Assembly (NCBI GenBank): GCA_022340485.1
Contig: JAJDNX010000083.1
Coordinates: forward strand, 1 to 50,950
From: Gammaproteobacteria bacterium
GTDB lineage: Bacteria; Pseudomonadota; Gammaproteobacteria; UBA9214
Length of the DNA stretch: 50,950 nucleotides
Direction: 5' to 3'
Within the stretch, counting starts at the first letter, position 1. Every line of letters begins with the position of its first letter. Below are positions 1 through 7,970 of the stretch, in pieces. The notes under the pieces are model-generated. The model saw only the letters and a program-made list of their open reading frames with translations, was not told where the DNA came from and searched no databases. The translations under genes were made by a program, and so were the position numbers.

Positions 1-43
1 ATGGTGCGCAAGTCAATCAATAAAAGTCACCAGGAGAACCACA

Positions 44-1306
44 ATGACAGGCTTCCAGAAAATAGCAAACAGGTTATGGTTTCCCCTTCTCGCCATGCTG
101 GTATCCGCATGTGTTACCAGTAACATCATTGAACCAAAGTTTAAAGAAACCAGCTACACAAGTCTGGAACCGCTTCATCAAGTAGTATCACTGGCAGCGC
201 TTGAGTCATGCTGCCTGGATTACTCTCTTGAGAGCCGCATACCTGTCATTAATTTTCCGGCACTTGATGAACCTGCCGAGGAGGATACCAGCATTGCAGA
301 TATCTGGGTACGCATGCGCAATGGCTTTTCCTTTCCGGCAGTGGATCCGGAGGATGTTCGCAGCTCCATTGATGAATACGTCAAGCATCCGCAGCTTTTC
401 CAACAGATTCTGCAGCGTGGTGAACCCTATCTGTTCCATATTCTTAACCGTATAGAACATTATGGTATGCCTGCCGAGCTGGCCTTGCTCCCGGTCATTG
501 AGAGCGCCTTCGATCCCTTCGCCACCTCACCAGCGGGTGCAGCAGGAATCTGGCAATTCATGCCCAATACTGCTGCAGATGCAGGTCTTGATCAGAATTG
601 GTGGTATGACGGGCGTCGCGACATTATTGCTTCGACCGAGGCCGCACTGGCTTACCTGAACCGACTCCACAAACGCTTTGATGGTGACTGGTTCCTGGCC
701 CTGGCTGCCTACAACGCGGGTACGGCACGCGTACAAAGAGCGATCAGGCGTAACCGTGATGCTGGCAAGCCTGTTGATTTCTGGCATCTCTCCCTACCGG
801 CCGAAACACAGTCCTACGTACCCAGGCTAATCGCCCTGCGGGCGATTATTGAAAACCCACGAGACTTCAACATCTCCTTGCCTGACCTGCTGGATACCCG
901 TCACTTCAGCACGGTTGAAATACAGGGGCAGATCGAACTCAAGGTGGTCGCACAGTTGTCTGAGATACCCTTGACTGAACTGCAGTACCTGAATCCCGGC
1001 TACGAACGTTCAGTAACACCACCGAATGAGACTCATGAACTTCTCCTTCCCGATTCAGTAGCGCGGGTGGTTCGCGAGCGTATCGCCCGCCTTCCCCAGG
1101 ACCAGCGCATCCAGTCGATCCAGCATCGCATACGCAGGGGTGACAACCTGAGTACCATTGCACAGCAGTATCGCACTACCGTTTCAGTGATACGCAACGC
1201 CAACCGCCTGAAAGGCAGTAAAATCATTGCCGGTGACATACTAATAGTTCCCGTGGGCGTACGAGAGGATTCTGTTGCCGGAAGTACCTACACAGCACTG
1301 ATGTGA
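44..1306 (+). CDS. mltD: MltD-like membrane-bound lytic murein transglycosylase (lipoprotein, SLT + LysM)
   Basis: This enzyme should cleave the glycan strand of peptidoglycan non-hydrolytically from the inner face of the outer membrane. The N-terminus is a lipoprotein signal peptide ending in the lipobox LVSAC at about residues 20-24. An SLT-type catalytic domain covers about 120-260. It contains the active-site glutamate in LPVIESAFDP (Glu153), the AGIWQFMP motif and the AAYNAGTARV motif. One LysM repeat lies near the C-terminus (about 363-408, RRGDNLSTIAQQY). E. coli MltD carries two LysM repeats, so this is the shorter version. The start is supported by AGGAG about 9 bases upstream. The next gene on this strand begins 450 bases later, so it is probably transcribed alone. 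Confidence 0.9.
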   Translation: MTGFQKIANRLWFPLLAMLVSACVTSNIIEPKFKETSYTSLEPLHQVVSLAALESCCLDYSLESRIPVINFPALDEPAEEDTSIADIWVRMRNGFSFPAVDPEDVRSSIDEYVKHPQLFQQILQRGEPYLFHILNRIEHYGMPAELALLPVIESAFDPFATSPAGAAGIWQFMPNTAADAGLDQNWWYDGRRDIIASTEAALAYLNRLHKRFDGDWFLALAAYNAGTARVQRAIRRNRDAGKPVDFWHLSLPAETQSYVPRLIALRAIIENPRDFNISLPDLLDTRHFSTVEIQGQIELKVVAQLSEIPLTELQYLNPGYERSVTPPNETHELLLPDSVARVVRERIARLPQDQRIQSIQHRIRRGDNLSTIAQQYRTTVSVIRNANRLKGSKIIAGDILIVPVGVREDSVAGSTYTALM

Positions 1307-1756
1307 TCTACGCCAAACCAAGAGGAAGCGTAAAAAACCTGTCCTGCTGGATATGGACGTGTTAATCACTGCGGACTTCATGGTATGGCTGAATTTGTTG
1401 TTGCGCGCTCAAGCAGGATGCATACTGCCTCCTGCAATATCGAGCATAGACTGAAAATTCAGCCATCACTATAAACACGGTTTACCGCTTGGTACTGAAA
1501 CAGGCATCGATCATCCAGGTCTAGTTACCCGAAGAAACACGTGTTTCCCGCATTTCAAAATTAGTCAGCACCCGCAGGCAATACGGCAAACAGCCCCTGG
1601 AGTTGCTGCCTGTCAGTAACATCTTTTAAGCGGCAGAACGCTCCTGTAGCTAACTGACCTGTATGCAGGACAAGATCTTGCGACAAGCTTCCAGTATCAT
1701 GTTGTCTGGACGCAGTGTCCGCTGACTGAATCAACTTCCGGAGTAGTAACCCAGCC
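1307..1756. other. Intergenic region between mltD and glgP, no gene seen
   Basis: No credible coding sequence was found on either strand; the open frames here lack ribosome binding sites and protein-like composition. The only conspicuous structure is a pair of nested inverted repeats at 1385-1466, listed separately. There is no clear rho-independent terminator for the upstream gene and no strong -35/-10 pair for glgP. The glgP ribosome binding site (GGAG) sits about 13 bases before its ATG. Confidence 0.6.
1385..1466. repeat. Nested perfect inverted repeats upstream of glgP
   Basis: A perfect 12-base inverted repeat (ATGGCTGAATTT at 1385-1396, AAATTCAGCCAT at 1455-1466) encloses a second perfect 5-base pair of arms (GCAGG at 1413-1417, CCTGC at 1431-1435). 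Together they could fold as a long stem with an internal loop and an apical stem. No T-run follows, so it is not a standard terminator. It could be a structured RNA, a protein-binding site or the remnant of a small mobile element. Confidence 0.5.
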
Positions 1757-4261
1757 ATGCAGAATTACCCACCCAATGCATTTACCCCCCATCCGAAACT
1801 GACCGAATTGCCGCCCCCGGCGATGGACAAACAGGCAATAGATGACGATTTCCTTCGCTACTACAACCGCACCCTGGGCAGGGACAAGCAGCACTGTACC
1901 AGTCACTACCTGTATGAAGCGCTCGCCTACACCGTTCGCGACCGGCTAATGGAACGCTGGAAAGAAACCCGCTTTGCCTACGAAGAAAAGGACGCGAGGC
2001 GTACCTGCTACCTGTCGCTGGAGTACCTGATGGGCAGGGCCCTCAGCAATGCCATGCTCAACCTAGGCGTTACCAGTGCGGTGACCCGTGTCCTGTACGA
2101 CTACGGGATAGAACTCGAAGAAGTCGAGACCGCCGAGCACGACGCCGGTCTCGGCAACGGTGGCCTGGGTCGTCTGGCGGCCTGTTTCCTCGACAGTTGT
2201 GCGACGCTGCAGTTACCGGTACTGGGTTACGGTCTTCGCTACGAGTACGGCATGTTCCGCCAGGAACTCGTCAACGGCTATCAGATCGAGGAACCGGACC
2301 ACTGGTTGCGCGACGGCAATCCCTGGGAACTGGAGCGCCCTGAATATACCCAGCGCATCCACTTCGGTGGCCGCACCGAGTTTTACAGTGACGAAAACGG
2401 TGTCATGCGCATGCGCTGGGTGGATACCCACGATGTGCTGGCGGTGCCCTATGACATTCCGGTCCCGGGTTTTCACAATGACACAGTGAACAGTCTGCGA
2501 CTGTGGAAGTCGACCGCCACCGACGAGTTCGACCTGGACGAATTCAACGCCGGCGACTATGCCGAGGCGGTAGCGAGCAAGAACGAGGCCGAACACATCA
2601 CTATGGTGCTCTACCCCAACGATGCCAGCGAGAATGGCAAGGAGTTACGCCTGCGGCAGCAGTATTTCCTCGCTTCCGCAAGTCTCAAGGATGTGTTGCG
2701 CCGCTGGATACGGCTGCATGACAGGGATTTCGCTGCACTGGCTGACAAGCACTGCTTCCAGCTCAACGACACCCATCCGAGTATCGCCGTGGCAGAGCTG
2801 ATGCGGCTGCTGGTCGATGAGCACCGCATCGACTGGGAACGCGCGTGGGATATCGTTGGCCACACCATGGCCTACACCAACCACACACTGTTGCCTGAAG
2901 CGCTGGAGAAATGGCCGGTACAAATGTTCCAGAACCTGCTGCCGCGGTTGCTGGAAATCATCTACGAAATCAACGCCCGGTTCCTCGCCCAGGTGGCGCA
3001 GCGCTGGCCCGGCGATACTGATCGTTTGCGGCGCATGTCGATTATTGAGGAAGGTAATACACCCATGGTGCGCATGGCCTACCTGGCCATCATTGGCAGC
3101 TATTCGGTAAACGGTGTCGCCGAGCTGCATTCGCAACTGCTAAAGGAAGGCTTGTTCCGGGATTTCTACGAGCTCTGGCCACACAAGTTCAACAACAAGA
3201 CCAACGGCGTTACCCAGCGGCGCTGGCTGGCCCTGTGTAACCCGCGCCTGTCCGAGCTCATCAGTGAGCGCATCGGTAACAACTGGATGACCCGGCTCGA
3301 ACATCTCAGGAAACTGGCGCAGCACGCAGACGATGCGGAGTTCCAGCAGCGCTGGCGCGAGATCAAGCTGGCCAACAAACAGCGTCTTGCTGATATGGTC
3401 GAGCGTGACTGCGGCATAAAGATCGCGACATCCGCATTGTTCGATGTGCAGGTCAAGCGCATTCACGAGTACAAGCGGCAGCTGCTGAACGTGCTGCATG
3501 TCATTCACCTGTACAATCGTATCAAGCGGGGCGATATCGAAAACTGGACGCCGCGCTGCGTACTCATCGGTGGCAAGGCAGCGCCGGGGTACGCGATGGC
3601 CAAGAATATCATCAAGCTGATCAGCAATGTTGCCAGTGTCATCAACGCAGACCCCGACGCAGACGAGCGGCTGAAAGTAGTGTTTTTACCCAACTACCGG
3701 GTGTCGACAATGGAAGTCATCTGTCCGGGTGCGGATCTTTCCGAGCAGATATCCACCGCCGGCAAGGAGGCTTCCGGCACCGGCAACATGAAATTCATGA
3801 TGAATGGTGCCATTACCATTGGCACACTGGATGGCGCCAATATCGAGATCCTGCAAGAAGTCGGCGCCGAAAATTTCTTCCTGTTCGGCCTCAGTGCAGA
3901 ACAGGTCGCCGAGACTCGCCGGGATTACTGTCCCTGGGATATCATCGCTGCCGACAAGGACCTGAACGGCGTCATGGAGCTGTTGAAAAGCGGGCATTTC
4001 AACCAGTTTGAGAAAAACCTGTTCAACGGGATCATCCACTCGATCACCCGCGCCGATGACCCCTGGCTGACAGCGGCAGACTTCCGCAGTTTTGTTGATA
4101 CCCAGGAGCTCGTTGCCAGTGCCTACCGCGACCAGGAACGCTGGACGCGCATGAGCATTCTCAATACAGCGAACAGTGGCAAGTTCTCGACCGACCGGAC
4201 CATGCTTGAATACAGCAGCGAGATCTGGCACCTGTCTCCTGTGATGCCACATACACGGTAA
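1757..4261 (+). CDS. glgP: Glycogen/alpha-glucan phosphorylase
   Basis: This enzyme catalyses phosphorolysis of alpha-1,4-glucans to glucose 1-phosphate in the cytoplasm. At 834 residues it is the usual length for glycosyltransferase family 35. Signatures include LEYLMGRALSNAMLNLG and GLGNGGLGRLAACFLDS near the N-terminus, QLNDTHPSIAVAEL in the middle, RIHEYKRQLLNVL, and the pyridoxal-phosphate signature EASGTGNMKFMMNGA. Lys679 in that last motif is the expected Schiff-base lysine. It is not clustered with other glg genes here. The ATG at 1757 is preceded by GGAG at a long spacing, and an internal ATG at 1823 is a possible alternative. Identity is secure. Confidence 0.96.
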   Translation: MQNYPPNAFTPHPKLTELPPPAMDKQAIDDDFLRYYNRTLGRDKQHCTSHYLYEALAYTVRDRLMERWKETRFAYEEKDARRTCYLSLEYLMGRALSNAMLNLGVTSAVTRVLYDYGIELEEVETAEHDAGLGNGGLGRLAACFLDSCATLQLPVLGYGLRYEYGMFRQELVNGYQIEEPDHWLRDGNPWELERPEYTQRIHFGGRTEFYSDENGVMRMRWVDTHDVLAVPYDIPVPGFHNDTVNSLRLWKSTATDEFDLDEFNAGDYAEAVASKNEAEHITMVLYPNDASENGKELRLRQQYFLASASLKDVLRRWIRLHDRDFAALADKHCFQLNDTHPSIAVAELMRLLVDEHRIDWERAWDIVGHTMAYTNHTLLPEALEKWPVQMFQNLLPRLLEIIYEINARFLAQVAQRWPGDTDRLRRMSIIEEGNTPMVRMAYLAIIGSYSVNGVAELHSQLLKEGLFRDFYELWPHKFNNKTNGVTQRRWLALCNPRLSELISERIGNNWMTRLEHLRKLAQHADDAEFQQRWREIKLANKQRLADMVERDCGIKIATSALFDVQVKRIHEYKRQLLNVLHVIHLYNRIKRGDIENWTPRCVLIGGKAAPGYAMAKNIIKLISNVASVINADPDADERLKVVFLPNYRVSTMEVICPGADLSEQISTAGKEASGTGNMKFMMNGAITIGTLDGANIEILQEVGAENFFLFGLSAEQVAETRRDYCPWDIIAADKDLNGVMELLKSGHFNQFEKNLFNGIIHSITRADDPWLTAADFRSFVDTQELVASAYRDQERWTRMSILNTANSGKFSTDRTMLEYSSEIWHLSPVMPHTR

Positions 4262-4644
4262 GGGAAAGAACTAAGCAAACCGTCCTGAAAGGAGAATAAT
4301 GGCAAGGAGGTTACTCACCTGGCAGGCTGGTGAGTGACAGCACATCCACCAGCACAATCTGTAGGACGGCAACGCAGCAAAAATTGCCGTCACTGCGCCT
4401 TTATTTGTACATCGCTAACTGTCCAGCGATCGCTGTCCGTGTATGTTGATGCCATTGCACGTCCATATCAGAAAGGCCTGTACAGAAAAACAATCCCCGT
4501 CGGTCATCGTTTGTCTCAACCTTACTGTATGAGCTACTGGCATTCTGCGGCGTGTTCCATGCGTACCATGTTCGTAGTCTGGAACTCATGAAACTTCAGT
4601 ATCAATGGCGGAAATCCATCCGCGCGGACCACTGCTGTAGGAAA
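4262..4644. other. Intergenic region between convergent glgP and the GpsA-like gene
   Basis: This stretch separates two genes that end toward each other. A hairpin with 7-base arms (ACTCACC at 4313-4319, GGTGAGT at 4329-4335) lies shortly after the glgP stop but lacks a T-run, so it is at best a weak or factor-dependent terminator. A 12-codon frame beginning at 4299 has a strong AAAGGAG in front of it and overlaps the hairpin. No larger gene was recognised. Confidence 0.5.
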
Positions 4645-5550
4645 CTAGCCGCTATAAACCTGTTTTAAATAGTCGGAGATCCTTTCATGCACATGCTGCG
4701 GGTGGTTGACGATCTCATGGATCAACTGAAAGAGCGGGTAGCGCGTCCTGTCAAACAAGCGATGTCGGTTCACCATCTCGAGGGTATGGATACCCTCTCC
4801 CTCGATGCCCTGCTGTGTTTCTCTTGCCAGCATGCGTCCCAACTCATGATGGTGTGAATTCTCGCTGGTGGCCGTGGTCACCAGATCTCCCAATCCTGCC
4901 AGATGAAAAGGACTTCCTCCCTGCCCACCCATGCTATTCACAATCTGGTCCAGTTCCCGCAGGGCGGCAACGGAGAGAAAACCGCGCATGTTATCGCCCA
5001 GCTGCAATTCGTCCGCCATGCCAAACACCATGGCATAAACATTTTTCAGAATCACCGACCAGCTTATCCCGGTGATATCCGAAGTATGCTCAATAAAAAG
5101 ACGCGTACCGTCAAACAGCTTGCGTATCCTGTGATAGGAAGACATCTCTTCACAACCCAGCTGACCAAAGGCAAAGCGGTCAGCACGAATCTCCTCGGAG
5201 ATCATCGGGCCATACAACAGACAGAAGGCTCGATGCGGAGCAAGCACGTCGGCGAAGATTTGTGCAGCGGTCTGGCCTGCATCATCCAGCCCCTTGGCAA
5301 TACTCAAACACAGAGCTGATTCCTTCAGGAACGGAGCGATGCGTTCTACGACCTCCCGGTGCGGCTTCGCAGGCAGGCAAAATAATACAATATCCGCGTG
5401 CGGCGCAGACTCCTCGAGCACCACTGACTGGAAATTATCCCGGGGATATTTCTCCCAGATGTCCAGTTGCTGACGTCTCTCGAGCAGATGCTCCATGGCA
5501 TGGCCCATCTCACCATAGCCAAGAATCAACACCCGAAACCGTTCTGTCAT
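4645..5550 (-). CDS. Divergent GpsA-like NAD(P)-dependent glycerol-3-phosphate dehydrogenase
   Basis: This is a cytoplasmic dehydrogenase of the GpsA fold, expected to interconvert dihydroxyacetone phosphate and sn-glycerol 3-phosphate. The N-terminal Rossmann motif is LILGYGEMG. SIAKGLDD matches the family TKG lysine region. ILKNVYAMVFGMAD matches the ALKNV catalytic-lysine region, and HLAGLGDLVTTATSENS matches the conserved GLAGLGDLxxTxxS segment. At 301 residues it is shorter than typical GpsA (about 330). Several family positions differ: GPMISEE replaces GPSFAEE, and NMRGFL replaces NxRAAL. It may therefore be a paralogue with altered specificity, with a canonical gpsA elsewhere. It is the last gene of a leftward set starting at the PEBP gene. 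Confidence 0.7.
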   Translation of the reverse strand: MTERFRVLILGYGEMGHAMEHLLERRQQLDIWEKYPRDNFQSVVLEESAPHADIVLFCLPAKPHREVVERIAPFLKESALCLSIAKGLDDAGQTAAQIFADVLAPHRAFCLLYGPMISEEIRADRFAFGQLGCEEMSSYHRIRKLFDGTRLFIEHTSDITGISWSVILKNVYAMVFGMADELQLGDNMRGFLSVAALRELDQIVNSMGGQGGSPFHLAGLGDLVTTATSENSHHHELGRMLARETQQGIEGEGIHTLEMVNRHRLFDRTRYPLFQLIHEIVNHPQHVHERISDYLKQVYSG

Positions 5551-5680
5551 AACCTTACGCTTTTTTGTCTAAAGACAATGAACTGGATGACGGTTCTCCA
5601 CAATACGCCAGACACAACGGCCACCGCATCATTGACATTTTTTTAGCCAGCTCTTGGCACACAATTCTCTTGTGGCAGTG

Positions 5681-6250
5681 TCAGTCCACCACATGGTGCT
5701 TGCCGACCAGTGTCACGCTGCTGGCCTGGGGACCCCGCTCACCGGTTTCTTCCGCAAATCGTACCTCGCTGCCGATTTCCAGCCTGTCGAATGCGTTCTT
5801 CAACACACTGTTGCGGTGAAAATAGATCACCCGGCCATCCGGTGTCTCGATCTTGCCGTAGCCTTCTTCGGGATGCAGGCTGATCACATGCCCCCCTGCC
5901 GGGGTTTCATGCTGTTTCACCTTGCCACGCCGCTTGCGGGCATAGTCCTCCAGCTGGCGTTTCATCGCATCAAAGGCATCGCGAATGGCTACATAGACAT
6001 CTTCATGGGCATGATCCTTGTGGTGGTGTTCATGTGTCACTACCAGTTCACCGTCCGGTACGCCCAGATCGATACGCACCTGATACAGCGTACCCTGATG
6101 ATGATGCCCATGAGGTGACTCCACCATGACACGGCAACTCATGATCTGATCATAGAACTGTTCAAGTTTCCCGGCCTTCTCACGTATCCTCGCCTCGACC
6201 GCATCGGAGGGCTCCATGTCGCGAAATGTTATCTGTAAAGGTATTTGCAT
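5681..6250 (-). CDS. HPF/RaiA-type ribosome-associated factor fused to a cold-shock domain
   Basis: This is a two-domain protein of 189 residues. Residues 1 to about 105 resemble the ribosome hibernation factor/sigma-54 modulation family (ITFRDMEPSDAVEARIREKAGKLE, then the beta-strand DVYVAIRDAFDAMKRQLEDY). Residues about 118-185 resemble a cold-shock OB-fold: EGYGKIE stands in the position of RNP1 KGFGFI, and VIYFHRNSV stands in the position of RNP2. A histidine-rich loop (HEHHHKDHAHED) joins the strands. The expected role is binding stalled or inactive ribosomes or RNA under stress. The ATG is supported by GGAGG six bases upstream. It lies between the DUF504 protein and the GpsA-like gene on the same strand. 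Confidence 0.85.
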   Translation of the reverse strand: MQIPLQITFRDMEPSDAVEARIREKAGKLEQFYDQIMSCRVMVESPHGHHHQGTLYQVRIDLGVPDGELVVTHEHHHKDHAHEDVYVAIRDAFDAMKRQLEDYARKRRGKVKQHETPAGGHVISLHPEEGYGKIETPDGRVIYFHRNSVLKNAFDRLEIGSEVRFAEETGERGPQASSVTLVGKHHVVD

Positions 6251-6469
6251 TGGTTACCTCCCACTCTACGGATGCAAGTGCAGCGCTGCTGACATCCAGG
6301 TTGTACGAATCGGGCGGACAATTCTCCAGCAAGCAGGCCGCTGAAATACCACCATCTGGCATAGAACGGCGTTGAAACCCGTTCAATTTGCTCATTTGCT
6401 ATCGTTACATTCGCCATTTCGACCGCGTTCGACCTGTCCAGCAATCACCGGATACTTGTCAAACAACCG

Positions 6470-6727
6470 CTAGTGTTCACGCTGCCAGATCAACTCCCCA
6501 TTTCTGAAGACCTGCTTCACCCTGTGCAAGGGAATACTGTGCAGTTCACCCTCATGGTCATAGAGGTCGAACGCAAAATGATCACCCGGCTCGAAGAAAA
6601 TCGAGCGCATTGGCACGCGAATAATGCGCTGCTCGAGCCTGTCATAGTAGCCAATCTCGATATCAGCCTGACCATACTCCCTGTCCCAGCGAATGCGGTT
6701 GAGCAGTTCGTGGATGGGTATCATCAC
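6470..6727 (-). CDS. DUF504/MJ1316 family small protein
   Basis: This 85-residue protein matches the DUF504 family, also called the MJ1316 RNA cyclic-group end recognition domain. It begins IPIHELLNRIRWD, followed by IEIGYYDRLE, a strand with R(V)P, and ends RVKQVFRNGELIWQRE, which is the typical order for the whole domain. Family members are proposed to recognise RNA ends bearing 2',3'-cyclic phosphates; that activity is not shown for this protein. Two adjacent ATG codons (6727 and 6724) follow a G-rich AGGGGTAGGTG, and either could be the start. It sits in the same leftward group as the HPF-cold-shock fusion, which would fit a shared RNA-related role. Confidence 0.8.
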   Translation of the reverse strand: MMIPIHELLNRIRWDREYGQADIEIGYYDRLEQRIIRVPMRSIFFEPGDHFAFDLYDHEGELHSIPLHRVKQVFRNGELIWQREH

Positions 6728-6761
6728 CTACCCCTGCGCGCAACCGGCACTCGGGGCACGA

Positions 6762-7004
6762 TCAGTCCTGGTAACAGCTGCCCTTGCGGATCCACACACC
6801 ACGATCTTCACAGTGCAGCAGCTCATCCCCGCTGCAGACATAACTGCCAAGGGCATAGGACTGCGCATTGAAGTAACAGACGCCTGTTTCAAGTTCGAGG
6901 TCCAGCGAAAGCTCATCGTCATCGGAGCTATCGAAAATCGGTGAGTTCTTCAATTCCGGATCCGGGGCTCCGACCTTGGGTGCATGTTTTATCGCATCAG
7001 TCAT
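6762..7004 (-). CDS. DUF1496-like small cysteine-containing protein
   Basis: This is an 80-residue protein of unknown function. The C-terminal half carries the recognisable part, GVCYFNAQSYALGSYVCSG followed by LLHCEDRGVWIRKGSCY. It has four cysteines arranged as in small proteins of the DUF1496 type, but the match was made by eye only. The N-terminal 35 residues are polar and acidic with an SSDDDELSLD run and look disordered. There is no signal peptide. The ATG is well placed behind GGAAGGA eight bases upstream. It is followed after 34 bases by the DUF504 gene and probably shares its transcript. Confidence 0.6.
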   Translation of the reverse strand: MTDAIKHAPKVGAPDPELKNSPIFDSSDDDELSLDLELETGVCYFNAQSYALGSYVCSGDELLHCEDRGVWIRKGSCYQD

Positions 7005-7150
7005 GTTGTAATCCTTCCGTTGGTTGGCGGTTGCCTACCCCTCTGGTCTATTCAAGCACCAGGACTGTCGAACTGACAGTGAGGCGGGTCAATAAAAGGT
7101 CAGAAAGAGGCTTCACAACAGCCGGGCTCCTGTGAGTTGTTTTCCTACGG

Positions 7151-7717
7151 CTAGCGTGATTTTTCATAGGTCCCGACCAATTCTGCCTGTTCGATGATAT
7201 GCCCTGCCATGGCCGCCTCGATATCTGCCTTGGTTGGCTTATCCATGGGCGGCAGGATCGTATCCAGGGCATAGAGCTTGTGAAAATACCGGTGCCGGCC
7301 AACGGGGGGGCAAGGCCCACCGTAGCCAGTCCGGCGCCAGTCATTGATCCCCTCCTCGGTGCCTGGTGGCAGGTCCGTCGAGGTCACTGCCTCGGGCAGG
7401 CCTGTTGTGTCCGGTGGCAGGTTGTAGACCACCCAGTGGACCCAGGTCATCCGCGGAGCCTTCGGGTCCGGGGCATCGGGGTCGTCAACAATAAATACCA
7501 GGCTCTGGGCATTGGCAGGAACACCCTGCCACTCCATTCGGGGAGCGATATCCTCCCCCTGACAGGTGTACCGTGACGGTATATTGCCTCCCTGAGTGAA
7601 GGCGGTTGAAGTGAGCGTCAGCGTCATGTTCTCCTCCGCACGCACGCCACCTGCCGTTATGCCGACAGCACAGCAGAGGCCGAGAACTGCCAGAACGAAA
7701 TAGGTATCGGTGCGCAT
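7151..7717 (-). CDS. YbhB/YbcL-family (PEBP-like) periplasmic protein
   Basis: This 188-residue member of the phosphatidylethanolamine-binding/Raf-kinase-inhibitor-like family resembles E. coli YbhB and YbcL. A signal peptide covers about residues 1-26 (hydrophobic run VLAVLGLCCAVGITAGG, then VRAEE). Family motifs follow: FTQGGNIPSRYTCQGEDIAPRMEW, the DPDAPDP segment of the ligand pocket, WVHWVVYNLPP, and GYGGPCPPVGRHRYFHKLYALD. The ligand is unknown. It is the first gene of the leftward group running to 4645, although spacing of about 150 bases to the next gene leaves room for separate expression. Confidence 0.88.
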   Translation of the reverse strand: MRTDTYFVLAVLGLCCAVGITAGGVRAEENMTLTLTSTAFTQGGNIPSRYTCQGEDIAPRMEWQGVPANAQSLVFIVDDPDAPDPKAPRMTWVHWVVYNLPPDTTGLPEAVTSTDLPPGTEEGINDWRRTGYGGPCPPVGRHRYFHKLYALDTILPPMDKPTKADIEAAMAGHIIEQAELVGTYEKSR

Positions 7718-7970
7718 TTCCCCAATTCAAACAATCTCTGTGTGAATTTTCATAATACAACTTCTGCCATTGAAAGTCTGAAAAAAACCTCACCCCATCG
7801 ACATCAACGCTCTACCTAGGCACAGCGCGCAGGCAGCGCCAGCACGCTAACCGCACGCGACTTGCCGCGTATAATCGTCCAAGGGATGAAATGACAGGCA
7901 TGCATTCCGGCAGTGCGCCTGGCGCTGGCGGGAATGAATAACTATCAGCGCCCTCAACCAAGGGAGCCTG

